From: Saccharibacter sp. 17.LH.SD
Lineage (GTDB): Bacteria; Pseudomonadota; Alphaproteobacteria; Acetobacterales; Acetobacteraceae
Direction of reading: 5' to 3'
DNA length: 64,000 nt
NCBI RefSeq assembly: GCF_009834805.1
Contig: NZ_WVHO01000012.1
Location: forward strand, 186,001-250,000
Part shown: one piece after another, positions 9,232 to 17,127 of the stretch
Layout of the letters: every line of letters starts with the position of its first letter
Position numbering within the stretch: the stretch's first letter is position 1
Made by a program: the position numbers and the translations under genes
The notes under the pieces: model-generated
The model's database searches: none
Seen by the model: only the letters and a program-made list of their open reading frames with translations
Told to the model about the DNA's origin: nothing

Positions 9232-11030
9232 AAGGCAGGAACGAGAGGTCCAGGAGAAGAAAGATATCGGGTGCGAATATGGTGCGCAGACCAATAGGCT
9301 AGTGCAGCAACAAGTCCTGTCGGATTGTAGCCCATTCCTTGAGGGAAAGCATTTGAACCAATAACAAAAACGTTTGAGACATCCCAACTTTGTAAGTAGC
9401 GGTTGAGAGCACTTGTTTGTGGGTTATCGCCCATCACGGCTCCACCGCCCAAATGGGTTGTTTGGTAAAAGCGACTGTCAAAAAGTTGGCCGGGTTCAAG
9501 CATATTAAAGTCAGCACGTGTAGCACCCATTGCGTGTGCGATAGGTTTTAATTGCTCAACGATATAGCGATTCATCCGGATGTCGTTTTCTTTCCACGTA
9601 AATGTCATCCGTAAGAGGGGTTGGCCGTAAACATTTTTCCATGTGGGATCGAGATCAAGATACGTATCACGGTAGGTCATATTGCTACCATGGGCATCAA
9701 TAGAGAGTGAGTGCTTATAGGTCTCAATCATGTCGTGTTTATAGGTGCTGCCCCAACGCGGTCGATTTTTACCACCACCAGCGGTTGCTGCCGCGATGGG
9801 TTTTATGCCTGCTTGGTTCACCCATATAGGAGACCCGCCAATGAACCCTAAGGGTCCGCGGTCAAACCCAGGGTGATTAAAATCATCAATCGCCACACCA
9901 GCACCGCCAGCACCAATGAATTGATTGGTGTATTGGTTCTTAGGGAGCCAAATTCGGGATGATGTAATGGTTTGGTAAAAGAAGTTCCGCCCTACCGTAC
10001 CTGTTTGTTTTGCAGGGTCGTAAGGTTGACCAATCCCAGAGAGCAGCATGAGATGAACGTTATAAAGTTGAAAGGCACTTAGGATAACAAGATCTGCTGA
10101 AATGGTGTTTTCTTGTTGAGTATTAAGGTCAATATAAGTTGCTCCCGTTGCGTGCTTACGGTCTTTTGTCAGGTTAATACGAAGCACTTGGGCTTCTGTA
10201 ATCAGAGTAAAGCGAGGGTGAGGCCTTAATGCGGGGAGGATATTCACATTGGGTGACGCTTTAGAATACAAATAACAATCGTATCCACTACAATAACCAC
10301 AGAAATTACAAGGTCCCATCTGGCAGCCATAGGGGTTTGTGTAGGGCTGCGACGCATTCGCTGCGGGAATGCTGTAAGGATGGAAACCAACGTCCGAGCA
10401 TGCCTGGCGAAATTTTTCACCTGAGAACGTATCGGCCAGAGGAGGGAGTGGAAAATGATCGGAACGATCAGGGGCGAAGACGTTGCCTTTTCCAGTAATG
10501 TGTTTGTTGACGCTGTGAGCTTCACCAGAGGTACCAAAAATTTTTTCGGCTTTATCAAAGTAAGGCTCTAATTCTTCATACGTAACACCATAATCTTGTA
10601 AGTGCATGTCTTCAGGAATAAAGCGGTGACCATAGCGTTCAATCGTTACACTGCGGAGGCGTAGGTCATCTTTTGTGGCGCGAAACTGGCATCCAGACCA
10701 ATGGAGACCGGCTCCTCCTACGCCTTCTCCTGGAAGAAAAGCGGAGAGTTGGCGGTAAGGGAGCGCTGTCTGATTGAGCGTGTGGCGGATGGTCAGCGAG
10801 TTTCGAGACAGGTCTTGAAAGAGTCTTTTACGAACACTGCCGCGGAGCTCATCAATAGAATCAGGATAAGCTCCTTCGACAGCAGTTTTGTGCTCATGAC
10901 CACGCTCTAAAATCGTGACCGAAAGGCCTGCTTCAGTCAGTTCTTTGGCCATAATGCTGCCAGCCCAACCGGCACCAACAATAAGGACGTCTGTATGGCT
11001 TGGAGGTATATTCGGGGATGAAGACGTCAT
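9228..11030 (-). CDS. FAD-dependent GMC-type dehydrogenase, large subunit (gluconate/sorbitol dehydrogenase family)
   Basis: The flavoprotein catalytic subunit of a periplasmic membrane-bound sugar, sugar-acid or polyol dehydrogenase. It has the nucleotide-binding GAGWAG near residue 19-24, the GMC-like GVGGAGLHWSG near 103-113, a Cys cluster at about 236-252 (CQMGPCNFCGYC) of the kind that binds an iron-sulfur cluster in FAD-glucose dehydrogenase, and a C-terminal GMGYNPTGLVAAL block. The start was set at 11030, one base after the small-subunit stop, giving 600 residues; the frame is open further but overlaps the upstream gene. The enzyme lacks its own signal peptide and is presumably co-exported with the Tat-signal small subunit. 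Gene order small-large-cytochrome matches sldSLC and gluconate dehydrogenase operons. The substrate is unknown. Confidence 0.9.
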   Translation of the reverse strand: MTSSSPNIPPSHTDVLIVGAGWAGSIMAKELTEAGLSVTILERGHEHKTAVEGAYPDSIDELRGSVRKRLFQDLSRNSLTIRHTLNQTALPYRQLSAFLPGEGVGGAGLHWSGCQFRATKDDLRLRSVTIERYGHRFIPEDMHLQDYGVTYEELEPYFDKAEKIFGTSGEAHSVNKHITGKGNVFAPDRSDHFPLPPLADTFSGEKFRQACSDVGFHPYSIPAANASQPYTNPYGCQMGPCNFCGYCSGYDCYLYSKASPNVNILPALRPHPRFTLITEAQVLRINLTKDRKHATGATYIDLNTQQENTISADLVILSAFQLYNVHLMLLSGIGQPYDPAKQTGTVGRNFFYQTITSSRIWLPKNQYTNQFIGAGGAGVAIDDFNHPGFDRGPLGFIGGSPIWVNQAGIKPIAAATAGGGKNRPRWGSTYKHDMIETYKHSLSIDAHGSNMTYRDTYLDLDPTWKNVYGQPLLRMTFTWKENDIRMNRYIVEQLKPIAHAMGATRADFNMLEPGQLFDSRFYQTTHLGGGAVMGDNPQTSALNRYLQSWDVSNVFVIGSNAFPQGMGYNPTGLVAALAYWSAHHIRTRYLSSPGPLVPAL

Positions 11031-11031
11031 A

Positions 11032-11784
11032 TCAGCCGCGCTCAGTGTGAGGAATGGGGATGGATACGGGACCGAAGGGGTAGGCCTTCCCGTGTTGGTT
11101 AATCCAGTCCATAAAGTCAGCTCGTGCGCCAGGGAAGCCGAGCATGATCCATCCTTGCATACGATGGTTGCCGCCATAAAGCGGGTCAGAAAAGGCACCT
11201 TCCAATGTGTTGGACCGTAACTGCTCGAAGAAGACAACCCCTGGAATATCACCAAGTGTGAGTGTGTTATGCTCAAGCAATGTTAAAATATCTTCCTGTT
11301 GAGCGCGCGATAGAGAGATAAAGGTTTTTTGATAAGTTTTTTGGCAATAATGCTCCAAAAAATGGAGTGCCGTTCGGTACAGTTCACGAGGGCTATAGGG
11401 CAGTTGGTACCCTAATTCTGGGGGGCCAGATTGAAAAGGCGGATGCATATACCACCGGGCGCCATGCCCGTAGGGAGTTTGCATTTGGTGGTCGATGAAG
11501 GGAACCACTCTGAGGGTTTGGGCGCCGGGGCCATTTTCATCTTCTGGGAGAAGGCATTCGCATGCTTGTTCAAGGAGACGATATTCGTCACGTGTGAAAA
11601 ATACAGGCGTATAGGGTGCTTCGGTGTGCGCTTGGGCTTCTCCTCGAGAGGAGGGCCAAAGAATGGTTGTACTTAAAGCAGCTGCTTTTTGTAGAAAGCC
11701 TCGACGCGAGGGACGAGGAGATAAGATATCGGTCAGTACGCGGTGCGTATGACGCCCCATAAGGTCGTCGCGTTCTTGCGTCAT
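11032..11784 (-). CDS. Membrane-bound dehydrogenase small subunit (gluconate 2-dehydrogenase subunit 3 family, Tat signal)
   Basis: The small subunit that escorts the flavoprotein to the periplasm. A twin-arginine signal, SRRGFLQKAA, is followed by a hydrophobic stretch and a likely cleavage near AQA. The body carries the family traits FTRDEYRLLEQACECLLPEDENGPGA, near the mature N-terminus, and a WIMLGFPGA block before the end. Starts at 11784 and 11760 both leave a sensible Tat n-region; neither has a good ribosome site, and the open frame extends to 11850. First gene of the three-gene operon. Folded export through Tat fits with the large subunit lacking a signal. Confidence 0.85.
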   Translation of the reverse strand: MTQERDDLMGRHTHRVLTDILSPRPSRRGFLQKAAALSTTILWPSSRGEAQAHTEAPYTPVFFTRDEYRLLEQACECLLPEDENGPGAQTLRVVPFIDHQMQTPYGHGARWYMHPPFQSGPPELGYQLPYSPRELYRTALHFLEHYCQKTYQKTFISLSRAQQEDILTLLEHNTLTLGDIPGVVFFEQLRSNTLEGAFSDPLYGGNHRMQGWIMLGFPGARADFMDWINQHGKAYPFGPVSIPIPHTERG

Positions 11785-11902
11785 AATGCGTGGTACCAAG
11801 CCAATAGTAAATACAGCGGGGAGAGTGCATAGGGTGGGATAAAAAAGCAAGTTAAAGTGGCGTTAGCTTTTTGAGAGGTGATGGCCCCTTGAAGGGACCT
11901 AC

Positions 11903-12682
11903 TTATGGGAAATGCAAAGATCCAGGTTGAGAGGAGTGATTAGGAATTTCCTGCAAACCAGCAGTGCCTGTAGGTGAAGAGAACGGTGATGTTGCTATTT
12001 GATGCTGTTGACTCGTGGCAAGAGGGGGAAGGGAAGAGCTGGTATTGATAGCATTATCAAGGTTTTGGCTATGGATGGTACTGTTAAGCGGCATACCCGT
12101 TGCGTCTGTTAGCCAATCAGCAAGATTACGGCGGATCTGATATTCCAACTCGACATTCATGTCGTCCATCATATGTTGATTTAGTTCGTAAAGATTGTGT
12201 TTTAGAGACGTATCTTCGGGATTTTGATCGTGACGGGTGACCATTGCTGTGATGGACCCATGATGTCTGCTCTGAGGGTCATCAAGTGTTAATGCAACCT
12301 TATAAGTGGCGTTTAAGGTATGATGTGAACCTTTTGTGATGGACATGTGGTTGATAACAAAGTGAGCGATGCCAGATCTCCCCGTGGGGTGAAGGCGTTG
12401 CTGGGCCATAAGCGTTAAGCTTTGTGCCGGAGAGATGGGACTTTTTGCTACTAAGCTATCGTCATCCTGTGCAACGATATTGTTGGTCTCAATTCTAGAA
12501 ACATTCAGGTTTAATACAGGGAGATAACTGTAATCAGATGCTTGAAATGTTTCAGGCGTTTCGTGTGAGCCGCAACCGCTCAAGGATATAATACTGCCAG
12601 CTCCAATGATAATGCTGAATATTTTTCCTGCTGTCCGTGAAAAACCTAAAATGGATTCTTTCTTGTGTAGAGAATGTTTCAT
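11903..12682 (-). CDS. Predicted lipoprotein of unknown function
   Basis: 259 residues. The N-terminus has a basic head, a hydrophobic segment and the lipobox LSGC (Cys near 37), so it should be lipid-anchored after processing by LspA and Lnt. The mature part mentions no catalytic motif I recognise: mixed alpha/beta around residues 85-190, then a Ser/Gln-rich low-complexity tail. I do not recognise the family. It lies 65 bases after the unknown 333-residue gene and 118 bases before the dehydrogenase small-subunit start, all on the same strand, so it could be the end of the hslO transcript. Confidence 0.75.
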   Translation of the reverse strand: MKHSLHKKESILGFSRTAGKIFSIIIGAGSIISLSGCGSHETPETFQASDYSYLPVLNLNVSRIETNNIVAQDDDSLVAKSPISPAQSLTLMAQQRLHPTGRSGIAHFVINHMSITKGSHHTLNATYKVALTLDDPQSRHHGSITAMVTRHDQNPEDTSLKHNLYELNQHMMDDMNVELEYQIRRNLADWLTDATGMPLNSTIHSQNLDNAINTSSSLPPLATSQQHQIATSPFSSPTGTAGLQEIPNHSSQPGSLHFP

Positions 12683-12747
12683 GATGGAAGGACTTTCTAT
12701 CCTGCTTTTAATGGGCCGAAGGTGACAGGCAAATATATCAATATGGT

Positions 12748-13749
12748 TTAAGAATTATCATCGTGTTTGTCTTTATCTTTTCGTGACAATGATGGTGCAG
12801 ACCATTGATTCCATAGCTGCGTGTGCGATGGAGGAAAAGCATGTGGCTTATCTTGATTTGATTCTTCCAATGTATGAGAGAAGGAATCCCATATGTTGGA
12901 AATTTTCCCAATGCCATAATCTTCCAGTTGGAAAGAGGGTGCAGCATTGATGTGTTCCGCGTGATCAGGATTATGGATGAACCATATCATAAGCCAAGTG
13001 GGGAGCATATGCGCCGTATAGCCTTGCCCGAAGATAAGGGGGCCTTGCGGATAATAGAAAGTAGGGGGCTGTACAGCGTCCGGTTGCTGCGGATCTGAGG
13101 GATTGGGCCAGAAAATATAAAAAGTAAGTTGTTCAGTAGGATCAAAAAAACGACCTGTCACTCCTGCGCGATGGTTCATGACAAGTTGTGCTTTGAGAGG
13201 CATTTTTGAAAAAGGTGAAGAAAGAATGGGGGGAGCGTCACCCCGGCATCGGCTTTCCATCACCTGTTTAATGCGGGTAGATGAAAAGGGTGAATCAGCA
13301 TCTTCATCTTCAGGGTTGATGTCTTGTAGGAACTCCTGAGGGTCAATGATAACCGTATTAGGTGCCGCGTGATGAACCCATAAGCTGATAATTTCCGTTA
13401 ACGCTGTCGTCGGAAGTGCTGTCAGCGTCTGAAAGGTCGTGTTTTCAACGGGAAGGGTGTTCAACGGTTTATGGACTAAAGAATGTTCCATAATAGGTTG
13501 AAGGATCGGGTCAAGCTCCTTGGTCAGAGCATCCTTATGCTCTGGTGGTAATGCTAGAGCATGACTGGCGAGGTGACTTCCACCGGGGGTTACCCACCAG
13601 CAGGCTTCGCGTCCTGATTTATTTTCCCGAAAGAGAACAACATCCATTCCTCCTGGCGCAGGGTGACGAGAGACGGCTTCCCATCCAGGGTAAAGAAGGT
13701 CAACCGGTTTATGGTCAATGCTTAATTGTGCCAGGAGAGAAGCGTTCAT
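12748..13749 (-). CDS. Hypothetical protein downstream of hslO
   Basis: 333 residues without signal peptide or clear membrane segment. It is rich in Pro and His, has Trp-containing N-terminal (EACWWVTPGG) and central (TFYIFWPNP) stretches, an acidic patch near 145 and a charged Lys/Asp tail. No family is recognised. It starts three bases after the hslO stop, so it is almost certainly co-translated with Hsp33, and a link to proteostasis or oxidative stress is possible but unproven. Coding character is supported by length, operon position and codon use like that of its neighbours. Confidence 0.75.
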   Translation of the reverse strand: MNASLLAQLSIDHKPVDLLYPGWEAVSRHPAPGGMDVVLFRENKSGREACWWVTPGGSHLASHALALPPEHKDALTKELDPILQPIMEHSLVHKPLNTLPVENTTFQTLTALPTTALTEIISLWVHHAAPNTVIIDPQEFLQDINPEDEDADSPFSSTRIKQVMESRCRGDAPPILSSPFSKMPLKAQLVMNHRAGVTGRFFDPTEQLTFYIFWPNPSDPQQPDAVQPPTFYYPQGPLIFGQGYTAHMLPTWLMIWFIHNPDHAEHINAAPSFQLEDYGIGKISNIWDSFSHTLEESNQDKPHAFPPSHTQLWNQWSAPSLSRKDKDKHDDNS

Positions 13750-13752
13750 GAT

Positions 13753-14715
13753 TTAGGAATGCCCTTCTTGAGAGAGTTCTTCCCGTGAAAAACGAAATTG
13801 GACGTTACAAAAATTGCAATCCATGGAGATAGAACCATCATGAGCCATATGGTCCAGATCATCGGAACTAAAGCGTTCTAGGACATTGACTAAACGTGCA
13901 CGGTTGCAGCGGCAGCCAAAGCAGAGAGGGCGTGGGGTAACGTTATTAACCCCTAATGTGCCGAAGAGGCGGTTTATAAGTGTTTGGGAAGAAAGCTCGG
14001 TATCAAAGAGCTCTTTCGCTGTTAAAGTGCCAGCAAAAGTGCAGGCTGTTTCCCATAAATCATCATGGTCTTCGTTAGAGAGATCTGGGATATCGTCGTT
14101 TTGAGCATGCCCACCATCACTGGCGATTTTTTCGAGTACTAAGGCACCAGCCTGCCATCCATGTTCACTCTGTTGGGCAAAAAGGTGAATAGAGCAATCA
14201 TGTTGCTCACTTGTTTCGAAATAATGTGTCGCCATGTCGGCAAGGGTTTTGCCTTCTAAGCTAACAACACCCTGATGGCGCTCCATTTCAGGGCCTTGAT
14301 CGACGGTAAAAGCGAGATAACCTTTTCCGAGAAGTGCCGATGCATCTTCAGGGAGTTCCTCCGTTTGGTTTTCGTCTAATTGCGCGGTGAAACGCAAAGC
14401 TCCCGCATCAGTACAATCTGTAAGGAAAAGGGAAACAGGCCCATCGCCTTTAATTTGGAGAGAAAAAGAGCCTGTAAATTTTAAAGCGGTGGCCATAGCC
14501 GCAACTAAGGAGAGCGCTTGTCCGCCGAGAACTTTAACTGGCGTAGGAAGGTCAGCATGGCGTGATAAAATAGCGTCAGCCAGCGGCCCTAGGCGAATGA
14601 GGCGGCCGCGAACAGGGGCTTGCACAAGATGAAATGGATGTACTGCATGAGGGACAACGAGGTCAGGAATCTCGGCAGGGCGAGCTAAATCAGAAGGGGC
14701 TGATGAATCGATCAC
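13753..14715 (-). CDS. hslO: Hsp33 redox-regulated chaperone
   Basis: A cytoplasmic holdase that is switched on when oxidants release zinc from its C-terminal cysteines. The zinc site is visible as CRCNR near residue 271 and CNFC near 303, the canonical CxC...CxxC pattern. The N-terminal substrate-binding domain is of normal form, and total length (320) is slightly above the usual 290-300 because of a longer N-terminus. ATG at 14715 has an AAAGGATCTC site nearby. It is co-transcribed with the unknown 333-residue gene, three bases downstream. Confidence 0.93.
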   Translation of the reverse strand: MIDSSAPSDLARPAEIPDLVVPHAVHPFHLVQAPVRGRLIRLGPLADAILSRHADLPTPVKVLGGQALSLVAAMATALKFTGSFSLQIKGDGPVSLFLTDCTDAGALRFTAQLDENQTEELPEDASALLGKGYLAFTVDQGPEMERHQGVVSLEGKTLADMATHYFETSEQHDCSIHLFAQQSEHGWQAGALVLEKIASDGGHAQNDDIPDLSNEDHDDLWETACTFAGTLTAKELFDTELSSQTLINRLFGTLGVNNVTPRPLCFGCRCNRARLVNVLERFSSDDLDHMAHDGSISMDCNFCNVQFRFSREELSQEGHS

Positions 14716-14748
14716 TGAAGAGATCCTTTATAAATAGTGGAATAATGA

Positions 14749-14781
14749 GACCCCGAAGAACATATGGTGTGCTGCGGGGTC
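14749..14781 (-). terminator. Weak hairpin between argF and hslO
   Basis: A 7-bp GC stem (GACCCCG with CGGGGTC) encloses a 19-base loop in the 96-base gap between argF and hslO. No T-run follows on the minus strand, so it may be only a partial or Rho-dependent end of the argDF unit. Confidence 0.3.
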
Positions 14782-14811
14782 ATCTCTCAATAGGAATAGT
14801 TTACTGATTCG

Positions 14812-15768
14812 TTATGTAGGGATCTTATTTTGCTCAAGACACCAGAGAAGGAGGCCTTTTTGGCTATGAAGGCGGTTTTCTGCTTCATCAAAAACAATTG
14901 AATGCGGGCCTTCAAAGACATCTTGTGTGACTTCTTCCCCAATATGAGCGGGGAGGCAGTGCATAAAGACGGCATCAGAAGCGGCGTGCTGCATTAAGGC
15001 TTCATCCACTTGATAGGGGCGGAATGTACGATGGCGCACATCAGCATCCTTATCGCCCATGCTGACCCATGTATCTGTCACGACAGCATCGGCATTTCTT
15101 GCGGCCTCTTTTGGGTCACGTGTGGTGATAATGTTGGCGCCGTGTTGACGTGCCCATACGATGGCTTCTTCAGAAGGATCAAATCCTTCCGGGGTGGCAA
15201 GGTGCAAGTTAAATTCTAGGAGAGCGGCCGCTTCAATTAATGATGTGGCAACATTATTCCCATCACCGATCCACGCCACAGTACGGCCTGTGATTGGGCC
15301 GCGATGTTCTTCAAATGTGAGAATATCGGCTAAGATCTGAACAGGATGGGAGACGGGCGTTAGGCCATTAATCACAGGAACGCTGCTCCAGTGTGCAAGC
15401 TCACGGAGTGTTGCGTCGTCGCCTGTTCTTAAGACGAGTATATCGAGGAAACGGGAGAGAACGCGAGCCGTATCAGCAATACTTTCGCCTCGGCCAAGCT
15501 GCATGTCAGAAGGAGACAGAATGCTGACAGCGCCTCCGAGTTGTTTCATTCCGACTTCAAATGAGACACGGGTACGCGTTGAAGGTTGAGACATTATCAG
15601 CCCTAAAGAGCGACCGGCTAGCGGTTGATCTTTATGCAGAGGGAAGCGGCGGCCTTCTTGCTGAGCCTTAACGCGGGCAGAAATTGTTAGAATGCGGCGC
15701 AGTTCTTCTCTCGTCAGATCCTTGATGTCGAGGAAGTGCCGTGGGGCTGATGAATGAAGAACTGTCAC
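14812..15768 (-). CDS. argF: Ornithine carbamoyltransferase
   Basis: Makes citrulline from ornithine and carbamoyl phosphate in arginine biosynthesis. The three family motifs are seen: STRTR (carbamoyl phosphate) near residue 55, HPVQ near 134 and HCLP near 268, with a late RxxSQKGLLLW block. GTG at 15768 was chosen because it overlaps the argD stop by four bases (GTGA), has AGGAGAAAAATGC just upstream and gives a 318-residue protein of usual size; the frame is open to 15900 inside argD. Co-transcribed with argD. Confidence 0.95.
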   Translation of the reverse strand: MTVLHSSAPRHFLDIKDLTREELRRILTISARVKAQQEGRRFPLHKDQPLAGRSLGLIMSQPSTRTRVSFEVGMKQLGGAVSILSPSDMQLGRGESIADTARVLSRFLDILVLRTGDDATLRELAHWSSVPVINGLTPVSHPVQILADILTFEEHRGPITGRTVAWIGDGNNVATSLIEAAALLEFNLHLATPEGFDPSEEAIVWARQHGANIITTRDPKEAARNADAVVTDTWVSMGDKDADVRHRTFRPYQVDEALMQHAASDAVFMHCLPAHIGEEVTQDVFEGPHSIVFDEAENRLHSQKGLLLWCLEQNKIPT

Positions 15769-16955
15769 GCATTTTTCTCCTGTTTGGTCATAAGGGTGTG
15801 GGCAGCACGCTGAATTCGAGAGCAGGCTTCCTGGCAATCTTCTTCTGTTGCAATCAGTGGGGGGACGAGGCGTACCACGTTGTCGCCGGCTGCGACACAA
15901 AGTAAGCCTTCATTCATTACAGCACTGACGACATCGCTGACAGGGAGACGGCAATGAAGGCCACGCATAAGGCCAATGCCGCGTGCACCTTGAAAAACGA
16001 GGGGAAAATCAGCGACGATTTTATCAAGCATATCACCAAAACGGCTACCAACTTTGGTAATTTGGTCAAACATGCCAGGCTTGAGGATTACATCTAAAAC
16101 GGCCAGACCTGCTGCACAGGCGAGGGGGTTGCCGCCATAGGTGTTTCCGTGTGTGCCTGGCGTAAGATGTTTAGCGAGCTCTTCACGTGCGAGCACAGCC
16201 CCGAGGGGGAAACCACCGCCAAGACCTTTGGCTGAAGAGACAACGTCAGGGATAATCCCTGCATGTTCGTGGGCGAAGAGCCTGCCTGTCCGTCCTATCC
16301 CGGTTTGAACTTCATCAATACCAAGATAGAGGCCTTTCTCATCACATAGTGCACGAAGGGCACGGAGAAATTCGGGAGTAGCGGGATGAATGCCGCTTTC
16401 ACCCTGTATGGGTTCAAGAAAAATCCCTGCTGTTTCAGGTGTAATGGCGGCCTTAACAGCTTCGATGTCATTGAGAGGGACGTGGTCAAAGCCGTCTACG
16501 GTTGGGCCGAAACCTTCAAGGTAAGCAGGGTTTCCTGTTGCTGAGAGCATGGCCAGCGTACGGCCATGAAACGCGTGATGAAAGCAGAGGATACGATTAC
16601 GCTCAGGATGACCGTTTTTGTATTGCGCGCGTCGGATGAGTTTCACAAGAACTTCGTTTGCTTCGGCTCCAGAGCTACAAAACAAAACAGAATCGGCGAA
16701 AGAATGCGCAACGAGCCGATCGGCTAATGCTTCAGCTTGGGGGATGCGGTATAAATTCGAAACATGCATGACCCGCTGCGCTTGTTCTGCGATTGCCTTG
16801 ACAAGGTGGGGATGGGCATGTCCGAGGGATGAAACGGCAATACCCGCCCCAAAGTCCAGAAAGCGTCGTCCGTCAGTCCCTGTTAGCCAGAGGCCTTCAC
16901 CATGCTCGAAAGCAATGTTGAAGCGTTTGTAATTGGGCATCACAGTAGAAATCAT
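15765..16955 (-). CDS. argD: Acetylornithine aminotransferase
   Basis: PLP enzyme that makes N-acetylornithine (and can act on succinyl-diaminopimelate) from the semialdehyde, using glutamate. Visible: GAEANE near residue 80, the FHGRT phosphate/aromatic segment near 128, the DEVQTGIGRTG block near 213 and the PLP lysine in SSAKGLGGG near 243. Normal length of 396 residues. First gene of the argDF pair; argC lies 35 kb away on the other strand, so the pathway is scattered. Confidence 0.95.
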   Translation of the reverse strand: MISTVMPNYKRFNIAFEHGEGLWLTGTDGRRFLDFGAGIAVSSLGHAHPHLVKAIAEQAQRVMHVSNLYRIPQAEALADRLVAHSFADSVLFCSSGAEANEVLVKLIRRAQYKNGHPERNRILCFHHAFHGRTLAMLSATGNPAYLEGFGPTVDGFDHVPLNDIEAVKAAITPETAGIFLEPIQGESGIHPATPEFLRALRALCDEKGLYLGIDEVQTGIGRTGRLFAHEHAGIIPDVVSSAKGLGGGFPLGAVLAREELAKHLTPGTHGNTYGGNPLACAAGLAVLDVILKPGMFDQITKVGSRFGDMLDKIVADFPLVFQGARGIGLMRGLHCRLPVSDVVSAVMNEGLLCVAAGDNVVRLVPPLIATEEDCQEACSRIQRAAHTLMTKQEKNA

Positions 16956-17046
16956 GACAACCTAAGCCTGCCAAGGGGTGAATAAGAATAACAGCCATAC
17001 ATAAGGCCACCTGTTTGGGTTTTCGCAAGAGCCAAAGCCAAAACCC

Positions 17047-17067
17047 CCACTCTTGCGTGCAAGAGAG
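17047..17067 (-). terminator. Small hairpin after the D-aminopeptidase gene
   Basis: CTCTTGC and GCAAGAG form a perfect inverted repeat at 17050-17065. On the minus strand it lies about 60 bases past the stop at 17128 and is followed by TGGGGGTTTT, so it is a marginal terminator; an operator for the argD promoter is an alternative. Confidence 0.3.
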
Positions 17068-17127
17068 AGGTGAAAGTGATCTTAGTAGTCCTCTTATACT
17101 GCTTTAAGGAGTGTGCGTGCGTCAAAT

